Source: CAYVBE01 sp964572825
Lineage (GTDB): Bacteria; Planctomycetota; Brocadiia; SM23-32
Assembly: GCA_964572825.1 (NCBI GenBank)
Contig: CAZNGS010000013.1
Location: 1-64,000 of the forward strand
Direction of reading: 5' to 3'
Length of the DNA stretch: 64,000 bases
Part shown: positions 9,357 through 17,562 of the stretch, in pieces
Layout: each line of letters starts with the position of its first letter
Position numbering within the stretch: position 1 is the first letter of the stretch
The notes under the pieces: model-generated
Told to the model about the DNA's origin: nothing
The model's input: the letters and a program-made list of their open reading frames with translations, nothing else
The model's database searches: none
Position numbers and translations under genes: made by a program

Positions 9357-9483
9357 TCATGCCGGCCCAGGTGAGAGCCGGCGGATCCGCTCCCGCATCG
9401 CTTCGAACAATTCCCGCGGGACCGCCACCTGCCCGGCAACGGGCAGAGGGGCTCAAAGTCCATCACGTCCGGCAGGAACTTGG
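9357..9483 (-). pseudogene. Possible 3' relic of an unidentified protein gene
   Basis: Reading leftward, one frame gives KFLPDVMDFEPL and, after a one-base shift, a second gives QVAVPRELFEAMRERIRR ending at a TGA (9357-9359). Together they look like the tail of a real protein with a frameshift. It abuts the right copy of the 103-bp repeat exactly. The family is not recognised, and chance coding in GC-rich DNA cannot be excluded. Confidence 0.35.
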
Positions 9484-9586
9484 TCCCCGGCCGCGGCAAC
9501 GCAGCTACGAGGAGTTCTACGCGCGGGTCAGGTCCCTGAAGAGCTATTTCGAGGGGATATCGGCCTGTCCCCCGGGAGCTGAGGGG
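9484..9586 (+). repeat. 103-bp direct repeat, right copy
   Basis: This is the partner of 5913-6015 with a single mismatch. It encodes the same peptide in the same frame (RQRSYEEFYARV and onward) but has no GH20 sequence before it. It ends nine bases beyond the stop of the minus-strand GH42-like gene, the same spacing as the left copy has to its neighbour. Confidence 0.95.
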
Positions 9587-9595
9587 GACCTGCGT

Positions 9596-11725
9596 TCAGG
9601 ACTCCAGCCGCCAGATGGGCGTGTCGGCGCGGTCGAGTTCTACCTCGAATTCCCCGCACTCGTGGTGCAGGAGCTCGCCGGTGAACGCGTCTCTGACCGC
9701 CGCCGGCTCCGGGAGCCGCACGGTTCGGCTGCCCGTGTAGGTCGCGTGGATGGCCAGCAGATCGTTGACCGCGAAGACCTGGTCGCCGCAGTCGGTATAG
9801 ACGTGCACTCCGGCCTCCCCCATCATCTGCCGCAGGACGATCGCGGGCAGTGCGGGTGCGCCGCTCCAGACGGACCGCCAGTGGTCCAGCTCACGCACCA
9901 TCAGCGCGGGCGCGTCGGGCTGCAGGTATCGGCCCCAGACTTCCAGGCCGTCTCCGCGGTCCGACCTCCCTTTGAACACCGGGCTGAGCACGGCGTCCGG
10001 GCCGTACTGGATCAACGTCCCGGTGTAATGGGTCGCCGCCCGCAGGGACTGCTGGTCCATGCTGATCTCCACCGGGATGCCGGTCAGTTCCGACATGGCA
10101 TCCGCCGAGAACCCGTCCGGCTGGATGAATCCCGCGCCGTAGCACCAGATCAACGTCCGGTCCGCGCACGCAAGGCCGGTCTTGATCGCCTCCCGGGTGC
10201 GCTCCGACAGGGCGAAGCAATCGATGAACACCAGCACCCGGTAGCGGTCCAGAAAGTCCTTTTCGACCAGCATCGGAATGTCTTCGGCGTAGTAGACGTC
10301 GGCCGGGGCGCCGGCGTGCAGGAGTTCGGATATCTGGCGGCAGTACACCCCGTCGGTCAGCGGCGCGTCCTGGCGGAAATAACGTTTGCTCCGTTTGCTG
10401 ACGAAGGCCGCCACCCGGGCCCGGGGTCGGAACAGCTCGTCGAATTCCTCCTCGAACAGCCTCACCAGTCTGCCGATGTGCTCCACGATCTCGTCGGCAC
10501 CGAACCATCGCTCGCCGGAAAAATCGTGCCACCAGATGGAGCCGCCGGTGGCCAGGATTCCCATGAAATTGCGACTGAGCACACCGTTCGACTCCGCCGG
10601 GGTCTCGCAAAACTGCTGCCAGGAGAGTGGATTCTCCGCCACGTGGGTGGAGGTGTCGTCCTCCTCGTAGAGCAGCTTGCCGTGCGCGATCACGCTGGAG
10701 CCGGCCATGTGATGCACCCAGAGGCCGCCCGGCTTGCGCTCGAAATGGGAGTGGATGAGGGAGTACATGTCCACGTCGTCGCAGGCAAAGGCGCGCTGCA
10801 TGGCGTGATGGCCAGAGTTGTGGTAGGCGCCCGTCATGCCCGCCGGCCAGAACTCGTAGCCGTACCAGGTGCCGCATATCTTCTCGACGTCCAGCTCACG
10901 GAGAGTCGATTTGAGGGCGCCGGCCATGTCCACCAGACCGTCCGCCACCACCCGGGAGTGAAAGATCAGGTAATCGATCACGCGCCGGTCCTCTACCGGA
11001 TCCAGCAGAGCCGGGGTATCCGGCCGTCTCCGGGTTCTTTCGAGCAGCGGGATCTCCGCGGTGTCGAAATCAACTTCGTCGGAGCCCCACGCTCCCCGCA
11101 ACTCGGCCACATCGTCGTACTGCCCCCGCAGCCAGCGGCGGAACCCCTCGACCTGCGCCTCGCTGTAATCGCTTAACACGTTCGACCAGTAGTAGGCCCA
11201 CTCGAACAAACCCCCGTGGAGGAAGTAGCCCATGATCGTCTCGCCGTACCGCTCCTCGCAGTAGCGCACGATACCGTTCACCCACCTGCGCACGTCGCGT
11301 CGCCACACGGGACTTGCGAAGGAAGCCCGGTCGTGGTCCGGCGGTGCGTCGATGACTTCGCCGGTGTACTGGTCCCGGTGCGCCATGATGTGATTCGGAT
11401 GCTGCTCTATCCACCAGTCCGGCGGGCGGGGCATGAGGATGCGCGCCATGAACAGCAGATCAGGGTCGATCTCCAGCAGCCCTTCCATCTGCCGGTCGAA
11501 CTCCGTGGTGTCCAGGCTCCCGTCCGGCCTCGGCCGGATCATGACCACGTCTCGGTAGATCCGAATGCCCTTCTCCCGCAGCCGGTCCATGCAATAGTAC
11601 GCATTCTCCTGGCTGCCGAACAGAAAGCCCTTGTGCGAATAGATGATGCCGGGATCGGGCTCGCCGTTGATGAACAGACGGGGCAGCCCCCGGTATTCTC
11701 CGACGGACGTCGTCAGTTTGCTCAT
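9596..11725 (-). CDS. GH42-like beta-galactosidase-family hydrolase
   Basis: The 709-residue protein looks like a (beta/alpha)8 hydrolase (segments DLLFMARILMPRPPDWW and IMGYFLHGGLFEWAYYW). A Rossmann-like domain similar to the GH42 trimerisation domain follows from about residue 450 (YRVLVFIDCFALSERTREAI, WCYGAGF). There is no signal peptide, so it is probably cytoplasmic. The ATG at 11725 has GGGAGG nine bases upstream; the longer frame to 11914 lies inside the neighbouring gene. It is the last member of a minus-strand set after the flavin oxidoreductase (44-bp gap). I infer action on a glycoside. Catalytic glutamates were not assigned with confidence. Confidence 0.75.
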   Translation of the reverse strand: MSKLTTSVGEYRGLPRLFINGEPDPGIIYSHKGFLFGSQENAYYCMDRLREKGIRIYRDVVMIRPRPDGSLDTTEFDRQMEGLLEIDPDLLFMARILMPRPPDWWIEQHPNHIMAHRDQYTGEVIDAPPDHDRASFASPVWRRDVRRWVNGIVRYCEERYGETIMGYFLHGGLFEWAYYWSNVLSDYSEAQVEGFRRWLRGQYDDVAELRGAWGSDEVDFDTAEIPLLERTRRRPDTPALLDPVEDRRVIDYLIFHSRVVADGLVDMAGALKSTLRELDVEKICGTWYGYEFWPAGMTGAYHNSGHHAMQRAFACDDVDMYSLIHSHFERKPGGLWVHHMAGSSVIAHGKLLYEEDDTSTHVAENPLSWQQFCETPAESNGVLSRNFMGILATGGSIWWHDFSGERWFGADEIVEHIGRLVRLFEEEFDELFRPRARVAAFVSKRSKRYFRQDAPLTDGVYCRQISELLHAGAPADVYYAEDIPMLVEKDFLDRYRVLVFIDCFALSERTREAIKTGLACADRTLIWCYGAGFIQPDGFSADAMSELTGIPVEISMDQQSLRAATHYTGTLIQYGPDAVLSPVFKGRSDRGDGLEVWGRYLQPDAPALMVRELDHWRSVWSGAPALPAIVLRQMMGEAGVHVYTDCGDQVFAVNDLLAIHATYTGSRTVRLPEPAAVRDAFTGELLHHECGEFEVELDRADTPIWRLES

Positions 11726-11769
11726 CCAGTAGAACCTCCCTGGTATGTCATCCGAAGATCGAAGCGCCG

Positions 11770-12741
11770 TCAGCCCATGTAGAGTGCGACCTCGTCCTGT
11801 TCCCACAGCACGCAGTCCACCGGCTCTCCGTCTCGCAGTCTGTCCCAGCAGTGCTCGCAGTCGATGCAGCGGAGTATCTGGTCCAGCCGGCCCTCCTGGA
11901 CCTTGCGGGGCCACTCGGCGTCAGCGATCATCTGCCGACCGAGAGCCACCAGGTCGCACCGGCCCCCGCGCAAGGCCTGCGCGGCCGCGTCCGGATCGCC
12001 CATGCCACCGACCGCGATGACCGGCTGCTCGAACCTCTCCGCGAACGGCTCTGCCAGATCGGCGACCGATTGCTCCTTCGCCGGCGAAAGGTCCAGCACG
12101 TCCAGCCCCGCCTCAAAGAGCCGCTCGGCCAGCAGCAGGCTATCCTGGACCGAATACGCCTCGCCCTTCGGGGTATGCCGGAAGGAGACGAACACTTCGT
12201 CCCCGGCGGCCTCACGCACGTGTTCGACGATCTGGCACGCCAGCCGGCTGCGCGCCGCCAGGTCGCCGCCGTAGCCGTCGGTGCGCCGGTTGCGATCCGG
12301 CATGAAAAACCGGTTCAGCAGAAAGCCGTGCGCCCCGTGGACCTCTACGCCCTGGAAACCGGCCTCCACGCAGAGCTTCGTTGCGGCGGCGTAATCGTGG
12401 ACGATCTCCTTGATTTCATGGGCCGTCAGTTCGTTCTGGTCGGCGGCCACGGAGGGACTGGTGGGGAAGAGCTGGATGCCGGCCACGGCGCCCTGCTCCC
12501 GAATCGCCCGGGACAGGCGCGCAAGATCGGCCAACTCCAACTCGTTCACGACATCCGGCGCCCCGGTCGATTCCACCATCACAAGCCCGGCTCCACCGGC
12601 CGCCAGCCGGCGATACCACGCCACGGTTTCCGGCGATCCCTGCGGCCTCCGCTGGACCATGGGCGGAACGACGACCCGGTTGGCCAGCGTGACCGGCCCC
12701 ATCTGCAGGGGCTCGAACAGCACGTCGAATCCGTCTTCCAT
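11770..12741 (-). CDS. NADH:flavin oxidoreductase, old yellow enzyme family
   Basis: The 323-residue TIM-barrel flavoenzyme shows ANRVVVPPM near the N-terminus, HGAHGFLLNRF, RRTDGYGGDLAARSRL (the conserved FMN-barrel motif) and AVGGM/ALGRQMIADAEWP near the phosphate-binding end. Its C-terminus has four cysteines (CIDCEHC, then VDC) placed much like the 4Fe-4S ligands of 2,4-dienoyl-CoA reductase-type members, although the second spacing is one residue shorter and the downstream FAD/NAD domains are absent. GGGAGG precedes the ATG. It lies 25 bp after the TIM-barrel isomerase and 44 bp before the GH42-like gene, so it probably reduces a sugar-derived or aromatic enone in a shared pathway. Confidence 0.85.
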   Translation of the reverse strand: MEDGFDVLFEPLQMGPVTLANRVVVPPMVQRRPQGSPETVAWYRRLAAGGAGLVMVESTGAPDVVNELELADLARLSRAIREQGAVAGIQLFPTSPSVAADQNELTAHEIKEIVHDYAAATKLCVEAGFQGVEVHGAHGFLLNRFFMPDRNRRTDGYGGDLAARSRLACQIVEHVREAAGDEVFVSFRHTPKGEAYSVQDSLLLAERLFEAGLDVLDLSPAKEQSVADLAEPFAERFEQPVIAVGGMGDPDAAAQALRGGRCDLVALGRQMIADAEWPRKVQEGRLDQILRCIDCEHCWDRLRDGEPVDCVLWEQDEVALYMG

Positions 12742-12766
12742 CGGTCCCTCCCGCCGGTCGGATTCT

Positions 12767-13738
12767 CTAATCCAACCCCGCCCACAGCTTTCTCAGATAC
12801 GGTGGCACGGACTCCATCACCCGGATTTCATCCTCCAGACCCTCCTGGTCGTCGGTGCTCAGCTCGGGTCGGCCCTTCGCGAGGTCCGCCTGGAAGCGCT
12901 CCAGCATGGGCGCCGCCTCCTCACGGCTGATGAGCAGGTGGTCCCAGTAGGCCTGCGTGTTGTAGGGGACTTCGTGCGCGGCCTGTGCCCAGTATTCGAG
13001 GTTCAGGGCAATCTCCCGGTCCTGCTCTTTCAGCACGGACAGGATGCCCTCGATGTCCACGATGCCCTCCCCGATGTTGCACCACACCACCCGCGCCCCG
13101 TCCGGGTCGGGCAGGATGTAACCGTCCTTGAGGTGGGTGGAGAAGATACGGCCGGCGAAACGCCGCGCGAAATCCATGGGGCTCTGCAGGAACAGCAGCG
13201 GATTGGCGGTGTCGAAGTTCAGGCCGACATAGGGGCTCGGAACGGCGTCCAGAATGGCCCCGATCTCCTCCAGAACATAGTCCAGGTGGTTCTCGATGGC
13301 CACGGGCATCTCGTACTCCTCGGCGAACTCCGCCAGCCCGGCCGTGTCCTCGGTGTCCCGTCTCACGTACTCGGCGGATGTCTGCTCGTCCCATTGTTTT
13401 TTCCAGCGAGTGTTCATGCCGGGCGAGAAGGTCATGTTGATGCTGTGCGCCTCGAGAGCCTTCGCCGCGTCGAAGGTTCGGCGTATGGTGTCCTCATCGC
13501 CCTCCCGCACGCGCCGAAGCAACCCGGCGCTCAGAGTGCAGGTCATGCCCAGGTCGTCCAGCAGCGCCTTCGTCTCGCGCAGGTCCTTCTCCTCCAGCGA
13601 GGGCAGCTCCCGCCCGCTATGCAGCAGGTAGCTGTCGAAACCGTACTCATGGGCTTTCCGGATGAGGTCATGTCCCTCGCCCACCACGCCGAGCTTCTGA
13701 TGGCGCATGAAACTACCCCACATCACACCGACTTTCAT
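12767..13738 (-). CDS. Sugar-phosphate isomerase/epimerase-like TIM barrel (AP endonuclease 2 family)
   Basis: The 323-residue protein has the xylose-isomerase-like barrel pattern: MKVGVMWGSFMR at the start, then DLIRKAHEYGFDSYLLH, a metal-ligand-type VAIENHLDYVLEEI, VGLNFDTANPLLF and STHLKDGYI. These segments carry the Glu, Asp and His residues that bind a divalent metal in this family. AAGGAGG lies just before the ATG at 13738, which rules out the longer start at 13765. No signal peptide is present. It sits between the epimerase (58-bp gap) and the flavin oxidoreductase in a minus-strand carbohydrate gene set. The substrate is not predictable. Confidence 0.85.
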   Translation of the reverse strand: MKVGVMWGSFMRHQKLGVVGEGHDLIRKAHEYGFDSYLLHSGRELPSLEEKDLRETKALLDDLGMTCTLSAGLLRRVREGDEDTIRRTFDAAKALEAHSINMTFSPGMNTRWKKQWDEQTSAEYVRRDTEDTAGLAEFAEEYEMPVAIENHLDYVLEEIGAILDAVPSPYVGLNFDTANPLLFLQSPMDFARRFAGRIFSTHLKDGYILPDPDGARVVWCNIGEGIVDIEGILSVLKEQDREIALNLEYWAQAAHEVPYNTQAYWDHLLISREEAAPMLERFQADLAKGRPELSTDDQEGLEDEIRVMESVPPYLRKLWAGLD

Positions 13739-13796
13739 CTCGTCCTCCTTGCGTGCTCTGTCCAACGGCTTCCGTTTGATTTACCCAAAGGCCTGC

Positions 13797-14732
13797 TTAT
13801 GCGTCGGCCTGCTCTTTCGCCGCCCGCCGCCAGGAGTGCTTTGGCTCGTAGCCGAGCTTGCGACGGATTTTGTCGATGCTGATCAGGTCCTTTCCCGGCT
13901 CCAGCCGATCGAGCCAGGGGTGGCAGTCCGGGAAGTACTTCTCGATGACGTCGGGCACGTCCTCTCCGATGAAAGAGTCCGTGAGCAGGTAATAGACCTC
14001 GTGCGGTTCCACCCCCTCGTGCACCCGGGCGGCGAGCAGGAAGGCCTCCGCCACGTCGCGGCTGTCCACGTAGCTGTACGTGCCGGGGCAGCCGGGGCGC
14101 GGTTCGTCCAGTCCCAGGGGAAGGGGGTAGTCGAAATCGTCGATCTCCGGATCGTGCACCCAGGAGAGGCGGAAGGCCGCCGTGCGCATGCCGTAGGCGC
14201 GGCTGTAGGCCGCCAGCATCTGCTCGTCCAGCAGCTTGGAGAGCCCGTAGGACGCCTCCGGCTTGACCGGGTGCTCCTCGTCGATGGGCAGGTACTCGGG
14301 CAGGAAAGGCGTGCCACTGATGCGCTCGGCGTGGGCCAGCACGTAGTTGGTGGAAGCGAAGAGCAGCTTTCCCACGCCCAGGCGTCGGCACGCCTCCAGC
14401 ACGTAGTAGGTCCCCATGACGTTGACCCGCATGGTGGCGTCCTCCGCCCGCCGCTGCTTGCCGATGCGGCCGGGCTGTTTCTCGCTGGTGCCGACGACCG
14501 CGGCGGTCAGTATCACCAGGTCGGCCCCCGCCAGGTTGATCCCGCGCATGCAGTCCTCGAAGGACGTGATATCCCCGCGGATGCACGGCAGGTCGGTCTT
14601 CCACGGCCGGCGCCCCTCGTCCGGCATGACCCGGTCGAACAGCGCGACGTCGTAGCCCTCCTCACGGAAGCGCCGGGCCGCCCTGCGCCCGACCCGGCCC
14701 GCTCCGCCCATAATCAGGACACTCTCGTGCAT
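13797..14732 (-). CDS. NAD-dependent epimerase/dehydratase (extended SDR)
   Basis: The 311-residue protein has the Rossmann motif GGAGRVGRRAARR near residue 8 and the SDR catalytic YxxxK as YGLSK in SYGLSKLLDEQM. The remaining layout (DLVILTAAVVGT, NVMGTYYVLEAC, FRLSWVHDPEI) is typical of nucleotide-sugar or sugar epimerases and dehydratases. The start at 14732 is preferred over the ATG two codons earlier because the GGAAAGG then has normal spacing. It is the first gene of the four-gene minus-strand set and is divergent from the Rrf2 regulator. Confidence 0.85.
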   Translation of the reverse strand: MHESVLIMGGAGRVGRRAARRFREEGYDVALFDRVMPDEGRRPWKTDLPCIRGDITSFEDCMRGINLAGADLVILTAAVVGTSEKQPGRIGKQRRAEDATMRVNVMGTYYVLEACRRLGVGKLLFASTNYVLAHAERISGTPFLPEYLPIDEEHPVKPEASYGLSKLLDEQMLAAYSRAYGMRTAAFRLSWVHDPEIDDFDYPLPLGLDEPRPGCPGTYSYVDSRDVAEAFLLAARVHEGVEPHEVYYLLTDSFIGEDVPDVIEKYFPDCHPWLDRLEPGKDLISIDKIRRKLGYEPKHSWRRAAKEQADA

Positions 14733-14863
14733 GACCATCCTTTCCTCAGCGCAAGCTTCCCGTCGGTCCCCGTCCGCCGCTCCAGTCGTACCCCCGCCGG
14801 GCACTCTCTAAAAGCCTACAGGCTGAGGGCGGGCTGTCAACAACAAATCGGGGCGCGGCGCAG

Positions 14864-14886
14864 AAAACTTCCATAAGGGAAGTTTT
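14864..14886. promoter_or_regulatory. Perfect inverted repeat, candidate operator
   Basis: AAAACTTCC (14864-14872) and GGAAGTTTT (14878-14886) form a perfect 9-bp inverted repeat around a 5-base centre, lying 13 bp before the -35 box of the Rrf2/Fe-S operon. Because both flanking genes start here and diverge, an operator is more likely than a terminator, although the trailing T run would also suit a terminator. Confidence 0.6.
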
Positions 14887-14899
14887 TCGCGGAAATGCC

Positions 14900-14929
14900 T
14901 TGACAATCCGGGGCACGTTCGGTTAAAGT
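14900..14929 (+). promoter_or_regulatory. Promoter of the Rrf2/Fe-S operon
   Basis: A consensus TTGACA (14900-14905) is followed after 18 bp by TAAAGT (14924-14929), about 40 bp before the Rrf2 start codon. Rrf2/IscR regulators usually repress their own operons, and the AT-rich stretch between the -10 box and the gene could carry such a site. Confidence 0.55.
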
Positions 14930-14967
14930 GCACTTAAAAGGTGGGACTAATCCGGTTAGGGTGCTTC

Positions 14968-15387
14968 ATGATAGTTTCCACGCGCGTTCGCTACGGAGCG
15001 AGGGCCTTGCTGGACCTGGCGTTGCACCAGGGAGACGGTGCCGTGCCCCTGAGCGTGATGGCGGATGAACAGCAGATACCCGAGCGCTACCTGGGCAAGA
15101 TTGTCCAGGAATTGAGGCGACACGGACTCATCCGGAGCGTCCGCGGGGCCGGCGGAGGCTACCGACTGAGCCGCAGTCCCGCCCGGGTCAGCCTGCTGGA
15201 CGTCTGGCAGGCCCTGGAAGGGCCAATCAACCCGGTAGACTGCGTTCAGAACCCGGACGGCTGCCCCAGGCTGGAGCAGTGCGTGACACGGGACGTCTGG
15301 GCCCGGCTGGGGGAGCGGATGGCCGCCGTGCTGAGAGACGTGACCCTGCAGAACCTGGTGGAACAATATGCCCGGAAGACCGCGTGA
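14968..15387 (+). CDS. iscR: Rrf2-family (IscR-like) transcriptional regulator
   Basis: The 139-residue protein has the Rrf2 winged-helix domain: RVRYGARALLDLAL, IPERYLGKIVQELRRHGLIRSVRGAGGGYRLSR. The C-terminal part holds three cysteines in DCVQNPDGCPRLEQC, arranged as C-x6-C-x5-C, close to the C-x5-C-x5-C that binds a 2Fe-2S cluster in IscR. It precedes a cysteine desulfurase and an Fe-S scaffold gene, so it very likely senses Fe-S status and controls this operon. The start at 14968 gives the usual N-terminus (MIVSTRVRYG). The symbol is by similarity and context. Confidence 0.88.
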   Translation: MIVSTRVRYGARALLDLALHQGDGAVPLSVMADEQQIPERYLGKIVQELRRHGLIRSVRGAGGGYRLSRSPARVSLLDVWQALEGPINPVDCVQNPDGCPRLEQCVTRDVWARLGERMAAVLRDVTLQNLVEQYARKTA

Positions 15388-15448
15388 GGGGGAGAAGTTG
15401 GGTGACGGTTGGGAGACTCACCGACTACCCGCTGGAGGGACAAAAGCC

Positions 15449-16618
15449 ATGAGAAAGGTGTACATGGACCACAGCGCCACCACTCCGGTGCGTGAGGAGG
15501 TCATCGAGGCCATGTTGCCCTATTTCGGGGGCACGTTCGGCAACGCCTCCAGCGTCCACCAGTTCGGGCGCAAAGCCCGTGACGCCGTGGAGGAGGCCCG
15601 GGAGACGATCGCCGCCATGATCGGCGCCTCACCGGATGGAATGGTTTTCACCAGCGGAGGGACCGAGAGCGACAACTTCGCCATCCGCGGCGTGCTGGCG
15701 GCGGCGCCCCGGGGCAGGCACCACGTCATCACCAGCGCCGTCGAACACCACGCCGTCCTGACTACGTGCCAATCGCTGGAAAACGAGCGGGTGGAGGTGA
15801 CCGTTCTCCCGGTGGACGAGGACGCACTGGTGAACCCCGACGACCTGCGGCAGGCTATTCGCCCGGAGACGATACTCGTATCGATCATGATGGCCAACAA
15901 CGAAGTGGGCAGCGTCCAGCCCATCAAAGAGCTGACCGCTGTTGCCCGAGAGACGGGGGTGCCTTTCCACACGGACGCCGTGCAGGCCGCGGGGAAGATA
16001 CCGGTGGACGTGGACGCCCTGGGCGTGGACCTGCTGTCCCTGTCGGCACACAAGTTCTACGGTCCCAAGGGCGTGGGGGCGCTGTATGTGCGGCCCGGAA
16101 CGCGCATGCAAGCAATCCAGACCGGCGGTCACCACGAGATGGGCTGGCGGGCCGGCACGGAGAACGTGCCCGGCGTCGTCGGCATGGCCCGCGCCCTGGA
16201 GTTGGCCTGCGAGGAGATGGACACGCAGATGCGAAGGCTCAAGCGGCTGCGCGACACTCTGCGCGACGGCCTGCTGGAGAGAGTTCCCGACGGCTTTGTC
16301 AACGGCCACTCGCAGCACGCGCTGCCCCACCTGTTGAACATGACCTTCCCCAACGCCGAGGGGGAGAGTCTTCTGCTGAGCCTGGACGCCGTGGGCGTGG
16401 CCGTCTCCACGGGCTCGGCGTGCACCAGCGGCGACCTGGAGCCCTCACACGTGTTGACCGCCATGGGCATCCCGCCCGAGCTTGCCCACGGCAGCCTTCG
16501 CTTCTCCCTCGGTCGCGACAATACCGCCGATGACTTAGACTACGTTCTTGATCAACTGCCGGCCATCGTCGAGCGGCTGCGCAGCATGTCGCCTTTTGCG
16601 GGAGGACCCGCAGCGTGA
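15449..16618 (+). CDS. nifS: Cysteine desulfurase (NifS/IscS family)
   Basis: The 389-residue PLP enzyme removes sulfur from L-cysteine as a persulfide for Fe-S clusters and thiolation. It has the N-terminal YMDHSATTP motif, the PLP lysine at K202 in SAHKFYGPKG, and the persulfide cysteine C325 in the loop STGSACTSG, the short-loop NifS/IscS type. GGAGG lies before the ATG at 15449. The gene is 61 bp after the Rrf2 regulator and overlaps nadA (GTGA). Sulfur from it can serve NadA cluster assembly, MnmA, LarE and the scaffold encoded downstream. Confidence 0.95.
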   Translation: MRKVYMDHSATTPVREEVIEAMLPYFGGTFGNASSVHQFGRKARDAVEEARETIAAMIGASPDGMVFTSGGTESDNFAIRGVLAAAPRGRHHVITSAVEHHAVLTTCQSLENERVEVTVLPVDEDALVNPDDLRQAIRPETILVSIMMANNEVGSVQPIKELTAVARETGVPFHTDAVQAAGKIPVDVDALGVDLLSLSAHKFYGPKGVGALYVRPGTRMQAIQTGGHHEMGWRAGTENVPGVVGMARALELACEEMDTQMRRLKRLRDTLRDGLLERVPDGFVNGHSQHALPHLLNMTFPNAEGESLLLSLDAVGVAVSTGSACTSGDLEPSHVLTAMGIPPELAHGSLRFSLGRDNTADDLDYVLDQLPAIVERLRSMSPFAGGPAA

Positions 16619-17553
16619 ACCCCTCCATCGAACAGCGAATCCGGCGGCTCAAGGAGGACCGGAACGCGGTCATCCTGGCCCACAATTACCAGATAGACGA
16701 AGTCCAGGAACTGGCCGACTACGTGGGAGACTCCCTGGGCCTGAGCCGCAGGGCCGCCGAAACGGACGCCGACGTTATCGTCTTCTGCGGCGTGTACTTC
16801 ATGGCTGAGACCGCGGCCCTGCTGAACCCGGACAAGACGGTGGTGATCCCCGATCCGGAGGCGGGCTGCCCCATGGCCGCCATGACCACGGCGGAGCGGG
16901 TGGAGACCTTGCGCCGGGAGAACCCGGATGCCGCCGTCGTGTGCTACGTCAACAGCACCGCGCGGGTGAAAGCCGTCAGCAACATCTGCTGCACTTCCTC
17001 GAATGCCGTGGACGTGGCGAATTCGTTCGACCCCGACCGCCCGATCATCTTCACGCCCGACCGATACCTGGGCGGATACGTGGCCCGGCAGACGGGCCGT
17101 GAACTGATACTGGACACCGGCTACTGCCCCACCCACGTGCGCATCCTGCCGGAACACATCCGGGAGCTGAAAAAGCGTTACCCCGAGGCGGAGGTGATGG
17201 TCCACCCCGAGTGCAGGCCCGAGACCACCGCCCTGGCCGACGTGGTGGAATCCACCGGCGGCATGGTCCGCCACGCGCGGCGCTCGAGGGCACCGGTGCT
17301 GATCGTCGGCACCGAGGTCGGCCTGCTTTACCGGCTCCGGCAGGAGAACCCCGGCAAGGAGTTCCTGCCGGTGACACCGGCGGCCGTCTGCCAGAACATG
17401 AAGCGAATCACCCGACAGAAGGTGATCCGGGCCCTCGAAGAGATGAAACACCGCGTCGAGGTGGCGCCGGACGTGGCCGGGCCGGCGCGCCGGGCCATTG
17501 AGGCGATGCTGAACCTGAGGACCGACGCCGCGCCAGCCCACAGCCATAGCTGA
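16615..17553 (+). CDS. nadA: Quinolinate synthase A
   Basis: The 312-residue enzyme condenses iminoaspartate with dihydroxyacetone phosphate to quinolinate in NAD synthesis. It is oxygen-sensitive and needs a 4Fe-4S cluster. Ligand cysteines fit C85 (AGCPMA), C171 (GYCPTH) and C259 (AAVCQNM), with the spacing seen in the family; the fold motifs LAHNYQIDEVQELADYVGDSLGLS and SNICCTSSNA are also present. It starts with GTG inside the nifS stop (GTGA), so it is translationally coupled to the desulfurase that helps supply its cluster. No nadB or nadC is in the window. Confidence 0.95.
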   Translation: MNPSIEQRIRRLKEDRNAVILAHNYQIDEVQELADYVGDSLGLSRRAAETDADVIVFCGVYFMAETAALLNPDKTVVIPDPEAGCPMAAMTTAERVETLRRENPDAAVVCYVNSTARVKAVSNICCTSSNAVDVANSFDPDRPIIFTPDRYLGGYVARQTGRELILDTGYCPTHVRILPEHIRELKKRYPEAEVMVHPECRPETTALADVVESTGGMVRHARRSRAPVLIVGTEVGLLYRLRQENPGKEFLPVTPAAVCQNMKRITRQKVIRALEEMKHRVEVAPDVAGPARRAIEAMLNLRTDAAPAHSHS

Positions 17554-17562
17554 GAGCGACTC

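Noticed and set aside
5913..9586. Insertion sequence or composite transposon
   Set aside because: There is no transposase or integrase gene and the repeats are direct copies of coding sequence, not terminal inverted repeats.
14864..14886. Rho-independent terminator
   Set aside because: The hairpin is AT-rich and followed by T residues, but both neighbouring genes start here and diverge, so nothing needs terminating. Kept as a candidate operator.
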